64,000 nucleotides of DNA from an uncultured Roseobacter sp. Lineage in GTDB: Bacteria > Pseudomonadota > Alphaproteobacteria > Rhodobacterales > Rhodobacteraceae. The notes beneath the pieces were generated by a model that did not search any database, was not told where the DNA came from, and saw nothing but the letters and a program-made list of their open reading frames with translations. The stretch lies in NCBI RefSeq assembly GCF_947496515.1, contig NZ_CANMDB010000004.1, forward strand, positions 1-64,000, given 5' to 3'. How positions within the stretch are numbered: the stretch's first letter is position 1; the number at the start of each line of letters is the position of its first letter. The translations under genes and the position numbers were made by a program. Positions 1 through 7,648 of the stretch are shown one piece after another.

Positions 1-701
1 GTGTCTCGGCACTGGCGCTCATGGCCAGCGTTCAGGGGCTCGCTGGCCATACCGCCGGCCTTTTGAAACAGGCGGGTAGCCTCGCGGGCGGTGGCGGTCC
101 AGGCCTCGGGACGTTTGCCAGTACCGTGGCATCGTCTGCGCTCGGCTTCCATGACGCGCTCGGCCTCGGCAGCCGCGGCGATGTGGTCGGCGGCGCGTCG
201 AACCGCCCCGACGCAGGCCGCGGGCTCGGCGATGCGGGCACCGGCGTGGGTGAGGCTGCGGCGAGCCTGTTTCCCATGGGCGGGATCAAGAACACCATCG
301 TCGGCGCGTTTCGGTCGGACACCATCGGCGTGGCTCGCGCCGAACAGATCGGCACCAGCAAGGTCACGAATGTCGGGCAGACGCAGGTTACCAATGTCGG
401 CAAGGAGCAGAAAACCACTGTTGGTCGAAAGATAGATGTGGAGGTTGGCGAGCTCTACCGGCTCATTACCCACGACACGTTCCACGGCGGAGCGAAAACC
501 TGGGAAATCTTCTCCGATGACAAGATCCTGCTCTCAACCCCCGGCGGCTACATCGAGTTGAACAAATCGGGCATTCGTTTGCATGCCAAGCGCATCGACA
601 TCGAGGGCAATGCCATCAACTTCGCGAAGGGTGGGCCCGGCGAGGGCGCGTCATGCCTGCGGAAAGCGGCTCAATCTGCAGCGCCGTTTGTGCGAATGTG
701 A
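1..701 (+). CDS. vgrG: VgrG C-terminal part (T6SS spike), cut by window edge
   Basis: The reading frame is open from base 3, so the gene starts outside the window. The visible part has a Gly/Ala-rich stretch, then about 100 residues of short beta repeats (TNVGQTQVTNVGKEQKTTVG) followed by LLSTPGGYIELNKSGIRLHA and IDIEGNAINF. This is the typical distal gp5-like beta-helix of VgrG, the trimeric spike that punctures target cells in type VI secretion. The next genes (DUF4123 adaptor, putative effector, PAAR) form the usual VgrG cargo cassette. The last residues after INFAKGGPGEG look atypical and may be a divergent tail that contacts the adaptor. The family is clear; the full length and any fused effector domain cannot be judged here. 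Confidence 0.85.
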   Translation, partial: VSALALMASVQGLAGHTAGLLKQAGSLAGGGGPGLGTFASTVASSALGFHDALGLGSRGDVVGGASNRPDAGRGLGDAGTGVGEAAASLFPMGGIKNTIVGAFRSDTIGVARAEQIGTSKVTNVGQTQVTNVGKEQKTTVGRKIDVEVGELYRLITHDTFHGGAKTWEIFSDDKILLSTPGGYIELNKSGIRLHAKRIDIEGNAINFAKGGPGEGASCLRKAAQSAAPFVRM

Positions 702-712
702 GAGGGCTGAAG

Positions 713-1714
713 ATGCCGCCAGTTATCTGGGACGTTCTGATGACGTCGAAGGAACCGAGTTTTGCTGTCGTAGATGGTGCGCAGTTTCCGGACCTGCCCG
801 CGCTGATTGCATCGGCTCGGCTCGAGGCGTGGCCTCTCTACCGCAATGATGATCCTCAAGAACGCGCTGCTGCCCCGCACATGATTGGCCTCAGTCGCTT
901 CGCTGGAGAAGAGGATCTTTCGGTCGACGCGTTGCCTAGTGCAGATGTAATCAATGTGCTTCGCGATGCACTCGGCGATACACCGGCCATGGTCGTGTGG
1001 CAGGGATGCGCACATGCAACGCTTTTCCAGCACCTGCGTGGACTGAATATGGTCGAGGTGCCGAGGGGTACTGACACACCCGTTGGGCCCGATTATGCTA
1101 TGCTCGATCCCAGCAAGCCCACTGCCCAAGCCAGCGGTGCCAAGGTTGACGGTCGTGGCGAGTATGAGTTGATCCTGTTCCGGCATGCAGATCCGAATGT
1201 GATCGCGCAGATATTGCCTGCGCTCGACCTGCCCGGGTGGGCGAGATTTTTGGGTCGGACGAATGGCTTGGCATATACACCCGCGGACGATTGGTCGGAT
1301 GAAGCAGGAACGCATGTTGCACCCCGTCCGGGCGGCCTGCCCGAAACACAGCGCGGTTGGTTGCGCCTGGAACGAGAAACGCTGGAGCGGATGGCAGAAG
1401 TGCGTCTGGATCGATCCGCACGGCGTATTGCGCGCTATCTTCGCAAGCATGCGGCAACTCCGACCAAAGGAATTGATGATCAAGCGCTCGTGAAGCGCGC
1501 GCGTGGCTACATCGACGAAGCACGGGACTACGGCGTGCAGACCGAGGCAGGTATGGGCCGTTGGTCTTACATGCAGATCACGACGCGTGACGGCATGCTC
1601 ACGGATCCATCGGTTCGGTCCGTGATGTCCGCGCAGGATCCGTCGATGACGCCCGACGAGCGCGTCAAGCTCCTCCTGCGCATGAGCGCCACATCAACGG
1701 CGGGAACGATCTGA
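713..1714 (+). CDS. DUF4123 domain protein, T6SS effector adaptor
   Basis: A 333-residue protein if it starts at the ATG at 713, which follows a GAGAGG ribosome site overlapping the vgrG stop; an in-frame start at 653 would run inside vgrG. The N-terminal half (FAVVDGAQFPDLPALIASA, LYRNDDP, then MVVWQG and YELILFRHADPNVIAQILPAL) matches the DUF4123 pattern. DUF4123 proteins (Tap/TEC chaperones) load a specific effector onto the VgrG tip and are generally encoded between vgrG and the effector gene, exactly as here. The C-terminal 130 residues are basic and predicted helical (ERETLERMAEVRLDRSARRI). The stop codon overlaps the next start by one base (TGATG), so translation of adaptor and effector is probably coupled. 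Confidence 0.8.
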   Translation: MPPVIWDVLMTSKEPSFAVVDGAQFPDLPALIASARLEAWPLYRNDDPQERAAAPHMIGLSRFAGEEDLSVDALPSADVINVLRDALGDTPAMVVWQGCAHATLFQHLRGLNMVEVPRGTDTPVGPDYAMLDPSKPTAQASGAKVDGRGEYELILFRHADPNVIAQILPALDLPGWARFLGRTNGLAYTPADDWSDEAGTHVAPRPGGLPETQRGWLRLERETLERMAEVRLDRSARRIARYLRKHAATPTKGIDDQALVKRARGYIDEARDYGVQTEAGMGRWSYMQITTRDGMLTDPSVRSVMSAQDPSMTPDERVKLLLRMSATSTAGTI

Positions 1715-2319
1715 TGCCATTGGTTCTCGCGCCTGCTGCTCCAATCGCTTGGGGGGCCATCGTCAAAGGAGCCGCTTACATCGGTTCTGCCGCAGCGGCG
1801 GCCTGGGGTGTCAACCAAGCCGTTGAGGCGATCTCGGCAGACGATGGCGCCGCCCAGGACCTCGACGAAGATACGCCGGTCGCGGTGACATGTGCGACAT
1901 GCGCGCAGAGCCCCTGCGCGCATCTTGCTTGCGGTGCACCAGGCTCGACATATCGTGGCGGCGCGCACGGGTGCGTCGGACGCCCAGCCATGAAGGCCCT
2001 TCCTGATGGGGCGATACATAGCCACCACACACCCGCTGATCATTATTCGCATCTGCCCACACCCGTCGGTCCATCTGTCCAGTTGGCTGCAAGCGATCAC
2101 CGAAATACATCGTCATACGGAAGGCGGGTGCATGGGCCACGTTACGCGCCTCAACGTCAGGCTCTAGCATCTGGGAGGACTATGGAGGCTATTTTTTATG
2201 ATGTCGCAGATATTCGCAATGTTGCTCGCGAGGCAGGCGATCCAACTCGATACGATGCCGCGATATCACAGATGCTAGGCTATGCCGAGTGTCTCCACGC
2301 ACATGGAATAATTCGATAG
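1714..2319 (+). CDS. Putative T6SS nuclease effector, SHH-motif toxin domain
   Basis: A 201-residue protein. Residues 1-50 hold a hydrophobic Ala/Gly-rich helix (IVKGAAYIGSAAAAAWGV) of the sort that docks small effectors on PAAR/VgrG. A Cys-rich segment follows (CATCAQSPCAHLACGAPG), then YRGGAHGC, IHSHHTPADHYSHLP, SDHRNTSSYGR and a C-terminal VADIRNVA...YDAAISQMLGYAECL block. The HSHH...DHR arrangement resembles the His-rich HNH/EndoVII-like nuclease domains of polymorphic toxins (SHH type); this is recognised by pattern, not by search. It sits between a DUF4123 adaptor and candidate immunity genes, as expected for a secreted toxin. Catalysis and target (DNA or RNA) are inferred. Confidence 0.6.
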   Translation: MPLVLAPAAPIAWGAIVKGAAYIGSAAAAAWGVNQAVEAISADDGAAQDLDEDTPVAVTCATCAQSPCAHLACGAPGSTYRGGAHGCVGRPAMKALPDGAIHSHHTPADHYSHLPTPVGPSVQLAASDHRNTSSYGRRVHGPRYAPQRQALASGRTMEAIFYDVADIRNVAREAGDPTRYDAAISQMLGYAECLHAHGIIR

Positions 2320-2343
2320 ATACTAAAGCAGTGAGGCTTGAAT

Positions 2344-2961
2344 ATGAAAGACGAGGATTGGATCATTTACCCGCTTCAGGGTCTTGGGCATCTGCGATTT
2401 GGTATGAACCGAGCCAATATTGAGGCTCTAAGTTCCGTTTACGGTTCGATTACGTACGACTCCGGGACCGTCGATCGCGTAGCAATCGCTAACGACACGC
2501 TAGCAAAATTTGGGCACTTCTTCTCGGATGATGTCAGAAGCAATATTGAACAGAATCATATTCCCCAGATCGCAACCGATCCCCGCACGCTTCTCACGCT
2601 TTCTAATCACTCTCTGCAAGTCGATCTTTTTGACGATACGGTGTGCGGCATCACCATTTACCAAGATCACTCGCAGGTTTCTCTGGACGGTCAGAATATC
2701 TTCACGATGGAGCAAGGCCGAGCCCTAGAATTCCTCGAACGCCTGAACGGGAGGCCCGGCTACTATGTTGGCCAATCGGCGCGTTTCGACGGGCTTGCTC
2801 TTGAACTCTTTGGTTTTTCTGAAGCGGGCGAAGGACCCAACGATCCAATCACGCCAGGTGCTAAACTTACCCAAGATCAGAGTCCCTGCAGCATCTGGAT
2901 CGGGGCGGAGCCAAACCCACTCAACGATCCTACGGTTCGCTGGAGAGAACACACTTGGTAG
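2344..2961 (+). CDS. Probable immunity protein for the adjacent effector
   Basis: A 205-residue soluble, acidic protein. The ATG at 2344 is preceded by GTGAGG; a TTG two codons upstream is less likely. No domain is recognised with confidence. The opening IYPLQGLGHLRFGMNRANIEAL resembles the start of several small bacterial proteins read as immunity factors (a GLG.lrFGM motif before a helix). It begins 25 bases after the effector gene and is visibly AT-richer than vgrG and the adaptor, both common for immunity genes acquired with a toxin. The role is inferred from position only. Confidence 0.5.
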   Translation: MKDEDWIIYPLQGLGHLRFGMNRANIEALSSVYGSITYDSGTVDRVAIANDTLAKFGHFFSDDVRSNIEQNHIPQIATDPRTLLTLSNHSLQVDLFDDTVCGITIYQDHSQVSLDGQNIFTMEQGRALEFLERLNGRPGYYVGQSARFDGLALELFGFSEAGEGPNDPITPGAKLTQDQSPCSIWIGAEPNPLNDPTVRWREHTW

Positions 2962-3284
2962 GCGATGCGTGCTTCGTTGTCGGGGTTTCGGTTTACAATG
3001 AAGAAGGTCGTTCTCAGATTTTCACCCCGGATGAGGATGCGATGGATGACAAGATACTTTGGGCGGCGCGGTTGATGGAGCCACTTCAAGCGGCAACCCT
3101 ACTCGACGCGCATCCTGTCGATATTCCGCAATGCTGCCACCACTTGATGTTCAAAACATTTCGGTCGAACGATAAAGCGCTCGCTGACGTTCTGTACCCG
3201 ACATTCGTAAGCAGCGATCAGCCGGATGCCACGCTTCCCACGTTTGGACGGGGCACCAAAAGCAACTCGGTTTCAGTCCAATAA
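2955..3284 (+). CDS. Small hypothetical protein overlapping the candidate immunity gene
   Basis: A frame of 109 residues starting at a TTG at 2955 that overlaps the preceding stop by 7 bases in another frame; the next in-frame ATG is near 3042, so the real product may be shorter. It has the composition of a real soluble protein (DEDAMDDKILWAARLMEP, DIPQCCHHLMFKTF) and ends 11 bases before the PAAR start. It could be a second immunity protein, or the displaced C-terminal part of the preceding gene after a frameshift. No family is recognised. Confidence 0.4.
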   Translation: MVGDACFVVGVSVYNEEGRSQIFTPDEDAMDDKILWAARLMEPLQAATLLDAHPVDIPQCCHHLMFKTFRSNDKALADVLYPTFVSSDQPDATLPTFGRGTKSNSVSVQ

Positions 3285-3295
3285 GGAGAACATTG

Positions 3296-3580
3296 ATGAG
3301 CAAGCCCCTCGCACTTCTCGGTCACGACCACACATGTCCCAGGCGCGGCCACCGTGGTGGTCCGATCGTATCGACCGGCCAAAGTTACGTGACTGTCGAT
3401 GGTGTTCCTATCGCGACGGTTTCAGACAAGCTGATCTGCACGGGACCACCAACCACGGACAGTGTCACGAGCGGCTCCTCACTCGTCACCATTGATGGGA
3501 AGCCAGTCGCCCGGATAGGGGATAGCTGCGCGCACGGCGGGACCATCGTGGAGGGTGTTTCTTGGATCACGTCAGGCTGA
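3296..3580 (+). CDS. PAAR domain protein, T6SS spike tip
   Basis: A 94-residue protein made almost entirely of one PAAR domain. It has the repeated pattern HTCPRRGHRGGPIVSTG, VTVDGVPIATVSDKLICTGPP, LVTIDGKPVARIGDSCAHGG, with Cys/His residues that in this family bind zinc at the cone tip. PAAR proteins cap VgrG and sharpen the spike. The ATG at 3296 has an AAGGAGA site 8 bases upstream; a TTG one codon earlier is less likely. There is no effector fused at either end, so the toxin of this cassette must be the separate protein at 1714-2319. It is the last gene of the cassette; IS remnants begin about 30 bases later. Confidence 0.88.
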   Translation: MSKPLALLGHDHTCPRRGHRGGPIVSTGQSYVTVDGVPIATVSDKLICTGPPTTDSVTSGSSLVTIDGKPVARIGDSCAHGGTIVEGVSWITSG

Positions 3581-3612
3581 TCCAATTTCTTGCTTTTGGT
3601 GCCAAAAAACGG

Positions 3613-3851
3613 GCCTTGTTGCACAAATTGGCTGAGGGCCGGACTTCCCCTTTCCCCAGACGGATTTATTCTTCGGCCAGCGTGTTGGGTATGCCAAGCG
3701 CGGTGTAGCCGTTCAACACTGCGATGCGGACCTGTAGTTCCGCGACTTGGCGATCAAAGTCTCTAGCCATCAAGGACTGACCAAGCAGCTTGATGCAGTT
3801 CATCTTGGTTTCGACACGGCTTCTGTGGTGATAGCCGTTGACCTTCGCCCA
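3613..3851 (-). pseudogene. IS5-family transposase C-terminal fragment with terminal repeat
   Basis: Read on the minus strand, DHWAKVNGYHHRSRVETKMN, then ARDFDRQVAELQVRIAVLNG and a stop at 3666, is the characteristic C-terminus of IS5-group DDE transposases, including the YxxR...E segment (YHHRSRVE) that carries the catalytic glutamate. Just beyond the stop, GGGCCTTGTTGCACAAA at 3613-3629 looks like an IS5-family terminal inverted repeat, so the right-hand end of the element is probably intact. The first three quarters of the transposase are missing; the fragment is fused in frame to an IS3-type remnant. It is not functional. Confidence 0.7.
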
Positions 3852-3908
3852 ATGATCCAGGCCATTGCAAACTGGAATTTTCCACCTTTGAATGGACGAC
3901 TTGACCTT

Positions 3909-4235
3909 TGACCTTCCCCCAGCATTAGGCCGGTTTGATCTGGAATCTTCCGGTTGGTTTTGAATGTTGAGCGGCAGCGTGGAGACCGCAACAGTCTCAA
4001 GCGCTGGCGAGGTGGTTTTCGTCAAGAACTCCGTTGGGGATAGATATCCGAGCGCCCAGTGCGGGCGCACGGTGTTGTAGTGGTGGCGCCAGCGACGGAT
4101 CTCCTCGCGGGCATGGCGCAAGGAGCGGAACCAGTGCAGGTTGAGGCATTCGTCGCGGAATTTACCGTTGAAGCTTTCGACGAAGGCGTTCTGGACCAGC
4201 TTGCCCGGGTCGATAAACCAACGATAGATTTGCGT
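3909..4235 (-). pseudogene. IS3-family OrfB (integrase core) C-terminal fragment
   Basis: On the minus strand the frame reads WFIDPGKLVQNAFVESFNGK, then FRDECLNLHWF, HHYNTVRPHWALGYLSPTEF. This is the C-terminal end of the IS3-family rve/DDE integrase core, including the last catalytic Glu in FVESFNG. Homology begins abruptly near 4235, so the N-terminal catalytic Asp residues and OrfA are gone. TGACCTTCCCCC near 3909 may be one terminal inverted repeat. The IS5-like fragment lies immediately distal. The fragment is dead and marks nested insertion and deletion. Confidence 0.75.
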
Positions 4236-4411
4236 CGAGACTTATGCTGGCCAATTTGCGGTCGGTATGGCGCAACTGTGCGGCTACTGGATCGAAAAAC
4301 CTTGTCCTGGCCCGCGTCATTGAAACCGAAACGGACAAGGACGCCATTGCTGAGTGCATCCCGCACGCAGCCACGATCGTTTGCCAGTTGCAAGCCGGTG
4401 ATGAGACGGTA

Positions 4412-4464
4412 GCAAAGCCAGCCAGGGCGGAGACCTCAGATATCGCAGCCCTGACTGGCTTTGC
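4412..4464. repeat. 17-bp imperfect inverted repeat in the IS junk region
   Basis: GCAAAGCCAGCCAGGGC at 4412-4428 is mirrored at 4448-4464 with one mismatch, separated by 19 bases. It lies between the IS3 remnant and the recombinase remnant, in sequence (about 4236-4550) for which no coding homology is recognised. It could be a transposon end pair or an RNA hairpin; there is no T-run to suggest a terminator. Confidence 0.5.
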
Positions 4465-4554
4465 GGGGTAGGGAAAAGAGTGCTTTTGCAGTGTTGAAAT
4501 GTGTATCGATGTGTCTGACGTCAGACATGCGTCAAGTGACAGGCCATTGTTCTC

Positions 4555-5280
4555 CGACAGGCGCACGACGGTTGGTGTCCAACTTCTGTCCAGACCGGTT
4601 TTGATCTCGCGCGCATTGAGGTCCGCGACGATTTCAGCCTCGGCTTGACCATCGTGGACAAAACTCTGGAAAATCTGGTTCACAACGGTGATCTCTTCGT
4701 CAGGTCATGGTACGAGCGTCACGCGATCAGTTTGAATGCTATTATGCTCACCTCGGGATAGAATGCCTTTCGTGTTGCTCGCATCATCAATCAGCATGCG
4801 CCTTAGACCAAATCCCGGCGCACCACCTTGACGGTAAACCAGTTCAATCAGGCGGGACTGACCTGCGAAAACCTTTTGCGACAGCTCTCTGCTGTATTCA
4901 CCAGCCATCGCGCGCTTCAGGCCTTTGACGACAGTTAACATCGTACTGCCATCGTTTTCGAATTGCTCGGCGCAGTATTCGACTGAAATGCCTGCGCGCT
5001 TGCAGGCATACTCGTAGTAGGCGCTTTCGTCGGCGTCCTGGAAACGACCCCAGCGGCTGACGTATTAGACCAAAACTGTCTTGAAATCGGCGTGACCGCT
5101 CTCGATATCGTCGATCAACTGCGTAAGGCCAGCGCGGCCTTGAATGCGCAAACCGCTTTTCCCAGCATCAGAGTATGTCTTGATGATCTGATACCCGCGC
5201 TCATCGGCATATCGTTGGATCGCATCCGCCTGGTTTTCTGTCGAGTAGCGCTGATGCTCGGTCGACATGCGCACATATTG
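4555..5280 (-). pseudogene. Serine recombinase (resolvase/integrase family), two in-frame stops
   Basis: One continuous minus-strand frame encodes a serine recombinase: N-terminal resolvase domain YVRMSTEHQRYSTENQADAI with the catalytic Ser in RMSTEHQRYS, then DAGKSGLRIQGRAGLTQLID, VSRWGRFQDADESAYYEYAC, GEYSRELSQKV and the recombinase domain up to LNAREIKTGLDRSWTPTVVR. It carries TAA at 5067-5065, where the family has VYDVSRWGR, and TGA at 4707-4705, probably from a Gly codon. Homology stops near 4555, before any C-terminal zinc-ribbon or coiled-coil part. A stop also precedes the first residues, leaving GTG or ATG near 5274 as the only start. Remnant of an integrated element. Confidence 0.8.
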
Positions 5281-5422
5281 CGCTGCTTTGCGGCGATTTT
5301 CTTCTTATTGATCAGCATCTAGCCAGCTCAATGTTGTTGTCCTCCATCATCCAAATTCTTAAACCTGCGCGGTTCGTTTGCGACTCCTTGTTCCACATTT
5401 TTAGCATGGGAAGGGCAGCAAG

Positions 5423-5806
5423 ATGTTTCCGAAGACAGGCAACACTTTTCGAAATGGAAGCACAAAAGAGAACGTGCAGATAGAATACCGTGACGCAGTT
5501 TTGAGGGCATTAACGAGTGAGTTGGGCGGCACTCACCAGGCGACCAAGACAGCGATGCGGTGGACAGGCGTAAGCGAGCGGACAGCAAGAAACCGGATTT
5601 CGGGCACGCATGCGCCGGCAGGAGAGCATCTGGTCGAGCTGATGAGAAACTCTGACGCCGTATTTTTAGCGGTGCTCTCTCTGGCGGGACGCGGCGAGGC
5701 GCATGTGTTTGCCAGCCTGGATGTGGTCAGAGCGGAACTTGAAACCATGCTGAAAGTAATTGGTGCGCTTCAAGAGCAGGGATACCCACTCAGAACGGGG
5801 AATTGA
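5423..5806 (+). CDS. Small DNA-binding-like protein of a mobile element
   Basis: A 127-residue protein with a weak GGAAGG site upstream of the ATG. The central segment ALTSELGGTHQATKTAMRWT, then GVSERTARNRISGTHAPAGE and HLVELMRN, reads as a helix-turn-helix with a downstream helix. Similar small proteins (VSERTAkNW..GthgP.GEHL pattern) are often found near recombinases in alphaproteobacterial islands and probably act as element regulators or excision factors. It is divergent from the broken serine recombinase upstream, suggesting the two belonged to the same element. The frame is intact and may be the one surviving gene. The family name and function are unproven. Confidence 0.55.
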   Translation: MFPKTGNTFRNGSTKENVQIEYRDAVLRALTSELGGTHQATKTAMRWTGVSERTARNRISGTHAPAGEHLVELMRNSDAVFLAVLSLAGRGEAHVFASLDVVRAELETMLKVIGALQEQGYPLRTGN

Positions 5807-6354
5807 CTAAAATTTCGGATTTTGCCCTTGAATGGCAGTTTTATGGGGTCATGAATGGCAAAACCACATACAATTTCAAAATCCGGGTTGAATGAATTCA
5901 AAGGCTTACAAAAGTGAAATGGCAATACTATGGGCCAATCTAAGCAGGTGTAGATTAGCCCACAGTTTTTCCTTTCTTGCACAATGAATTGCCATTCATT
6001 GCATCATAGTTCGGATATTTTGCCAGTTCTCTTAGATTGGGGTCGCCGAATTGCTGTAAGGATGCCATTTGGGTACGTGCGAGAGTTGGATATGCTTAGA
6101 GCGGTTCCTTGCGACCCTCAAGCGTACCGTCGGAGTGCAGCAGCAGCAGCCCGCATTCCGACCGTTCGTTGCGATTGGAAAACCGGCAAGCTAGCGAATT
6201 CACAGTTTGAGTTGTTTGATCGTATGAATGGATCAAGTGACAGTTCCTGATCCCTCGATCCACGTTGTCAGTTGTGCCCATGCCATGCGTTTGAAGCATT
6301 CAAGTGTTTGCTCAGTTCATTTGAGCCGTGTGTGATGCTTCGGTCATCGGGTCA
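5807..6354. other. AT-rich gap with no supported gene
   Basis: Distinctly AT-richer than the rest of the window. It has TGAATGGCA-like direct repeats near 5829 and 5851 and a perfect 7-bp inverted repeat AATGAAT-TGCC-ATTCATT at about 5984-6001. An 88-codon frame at 5984-6250 has no ribosome site and low-complexity translation; it is not called. Probably remnant mobile DNA. Confidence 0.5.
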
Positions 6355-6810
6355 TCAGTAGCTATTTGCCATTGCCAAATTCACGAACTGCGAAGCAATC
6401 GTGGTGACTGCAAAAAGCAAAACCAGAGAAGCGAACGGCTGAGCTCTGAAGGTGTCCTGCGCTTTTTTGTTACACACGACTGCCAGGATAGCATGGGCTG
6501 TAAATGCCGCAAGAGTGCCCATTAGAAAGGCTCCGAACAGTGCGGCGCCCAACGAGATGAGTGCAGGGCCGGCAGCTGGATTTAGCTGAAGTAGTCCTGC
6601 GGTCACCAGCACCGAAGAAACGAGGGGGTAGACGAAATGCCATTCGATGATCTCGCGTGAAGACGCTGTCGCGAGGTCAGGCATCAGTATGTATGCGCAA
6701 AGTGCGTAGGCAAATATTGTGAACCATGGAACGGCAGGATGCCCTGGAAATACAGAAAGGCCCAAAAGAACTATGGCGCCCATAAATGTTGCTAGAGTCT
6801 TTAGATTCAT
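6355..6810 (-). CDS. Small multi-pass membrane protein, unknown function
   Basis: A 151-residue protein with an AAGGAAA ribosome site just before the ATG. It shows about four hydrophobic stretches: residues 5-22 (LATFMGAIVLLGLSVFPG), 29-45, 62-75 and 82-118 (LISLGAALFGAFLMGTLAAF then AHAILAVV), plus a final one at about 130-148. No family is recognised. It is flanked by the AT-rich gap and the broken HNH gene, within the mobile region, but its own frame is intact. It could be an accessory cargo gene, possibly an inner-membrane immunity or exclusion protein; that is speculation. Confidence 0.6.
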   Translation of the reverse strand: MNLKTLATFMGAIVLLGLSVFPGHPAVPWFTIFAYALCAYILMPDLATASSREIIEWHFVYPLVSSVLVTAGLLQLNPAAGPALISLGAALFGAFLMGTLAAFTAHAILAVVCNKKAQDTFRAQPFASLVLLFAVTTIASQFVNLAMANSY

Positions 6811-6991
6811 TGATCGGTTTCCTTTATTGTTGCTTTCGTTCTGCGACGCAGACCGGAAGAGCCTACCCCGTGGCCTTTCTTGGCATCAAACAAGAGTCCA
6901 ATCGGCGCATCTAGGTTGGGTCCTGTCCAATTCGTTCATTGGGTGGTTTGGCGGGTTGGCAGCTTGATCCTTTGCCGCCATCCTCCGAGTC

Positions 6992-7648
6992 ATGGCATTT
7001 GGCGTTTTCATCCACCGAACTGCCTCTATTTATGACGACGTGCCGTCGGAGCGATATCAGTTTCCAAAGCAGTATCTGACGCGCGTTCAGCAATGTGAGG
7101 GTGACTGGATCGTCTATCTCGAGCCTAGCAAGGTCAGGCACACCAAGGGCTATTTCGCTGTCGCCAAAGTGCAGGATATCATTCCTGATCCCCGGGATGC
7201 AGACATGCACTTGGCGGTCATTGAACCGGGCACATATCTGGATTTGGCGATCCAGTGCCGTTTCGCTATGAGCACGAGGTTGTCGAGTATGGTCTGCTCA
7301 ATGATTTCGGTGAGATTTCCGGAAGGGCTCAGGCTGCTGTACGGCCGCTAGCACCAACTGACTTCGCCAGGATCGTCGAGCTAGGTCTTGGGACAGATCA
7401 TGACATCCTTCCTCGGGTCGGTCAGGCCAGCGACACTGGCGGGTTCAAAGAAGACCAAACCCCTTTTCAGTTGCCAGCCGCCAGAGAAGGCATCAATCAA
7501 CTCACCAGCAGGGCTGTCCGCGACCGCAATTTCCGCAAGACTGTCCTCCGCGCTTACGGCGAACGCTGCGCGATCACCGGTCTGCGTCTTATCAACGGTG
7601 GTGGACGCGCAGAGGTGGAAGCTGCACACATCCCGGAAGTCGCCGCGG
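6992..7648 (+). pseudogene. HNH endonuclease (restriction-like), frameshifted and truncated
   Basis: The first frame reads FGVFIHRTASIYDDVPSERY, then YLTRVQQCEGDWIVYLEPSK and AVIEPGTYLD. The protein then continues one frame over from about 7243 as FGDPVPFRYEHEVVEYGLLN, ISGRAQAAVRPLAP and finally VLRAYGERCAITGLRLINGG plus VEAAHI, the HNH_2 core with its Cys and His. The shift is explained by loss of one T in a T-run at 7243-7245. After AAHIPEV the expected second half of the HNH motif (a WMFDRGLI-type block) is absent, so the 3' end is also lost. Homologues are predicted methylation-dependent or restriction-like nucleases. Not functional as it stands. Confidence 0.75.

Noticed and set aside
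5984-6250. 88-codon frame in the AT-rich gap
   Set aside because: No ribosome site, no motif, and it starts inside a palindrome; not supported.
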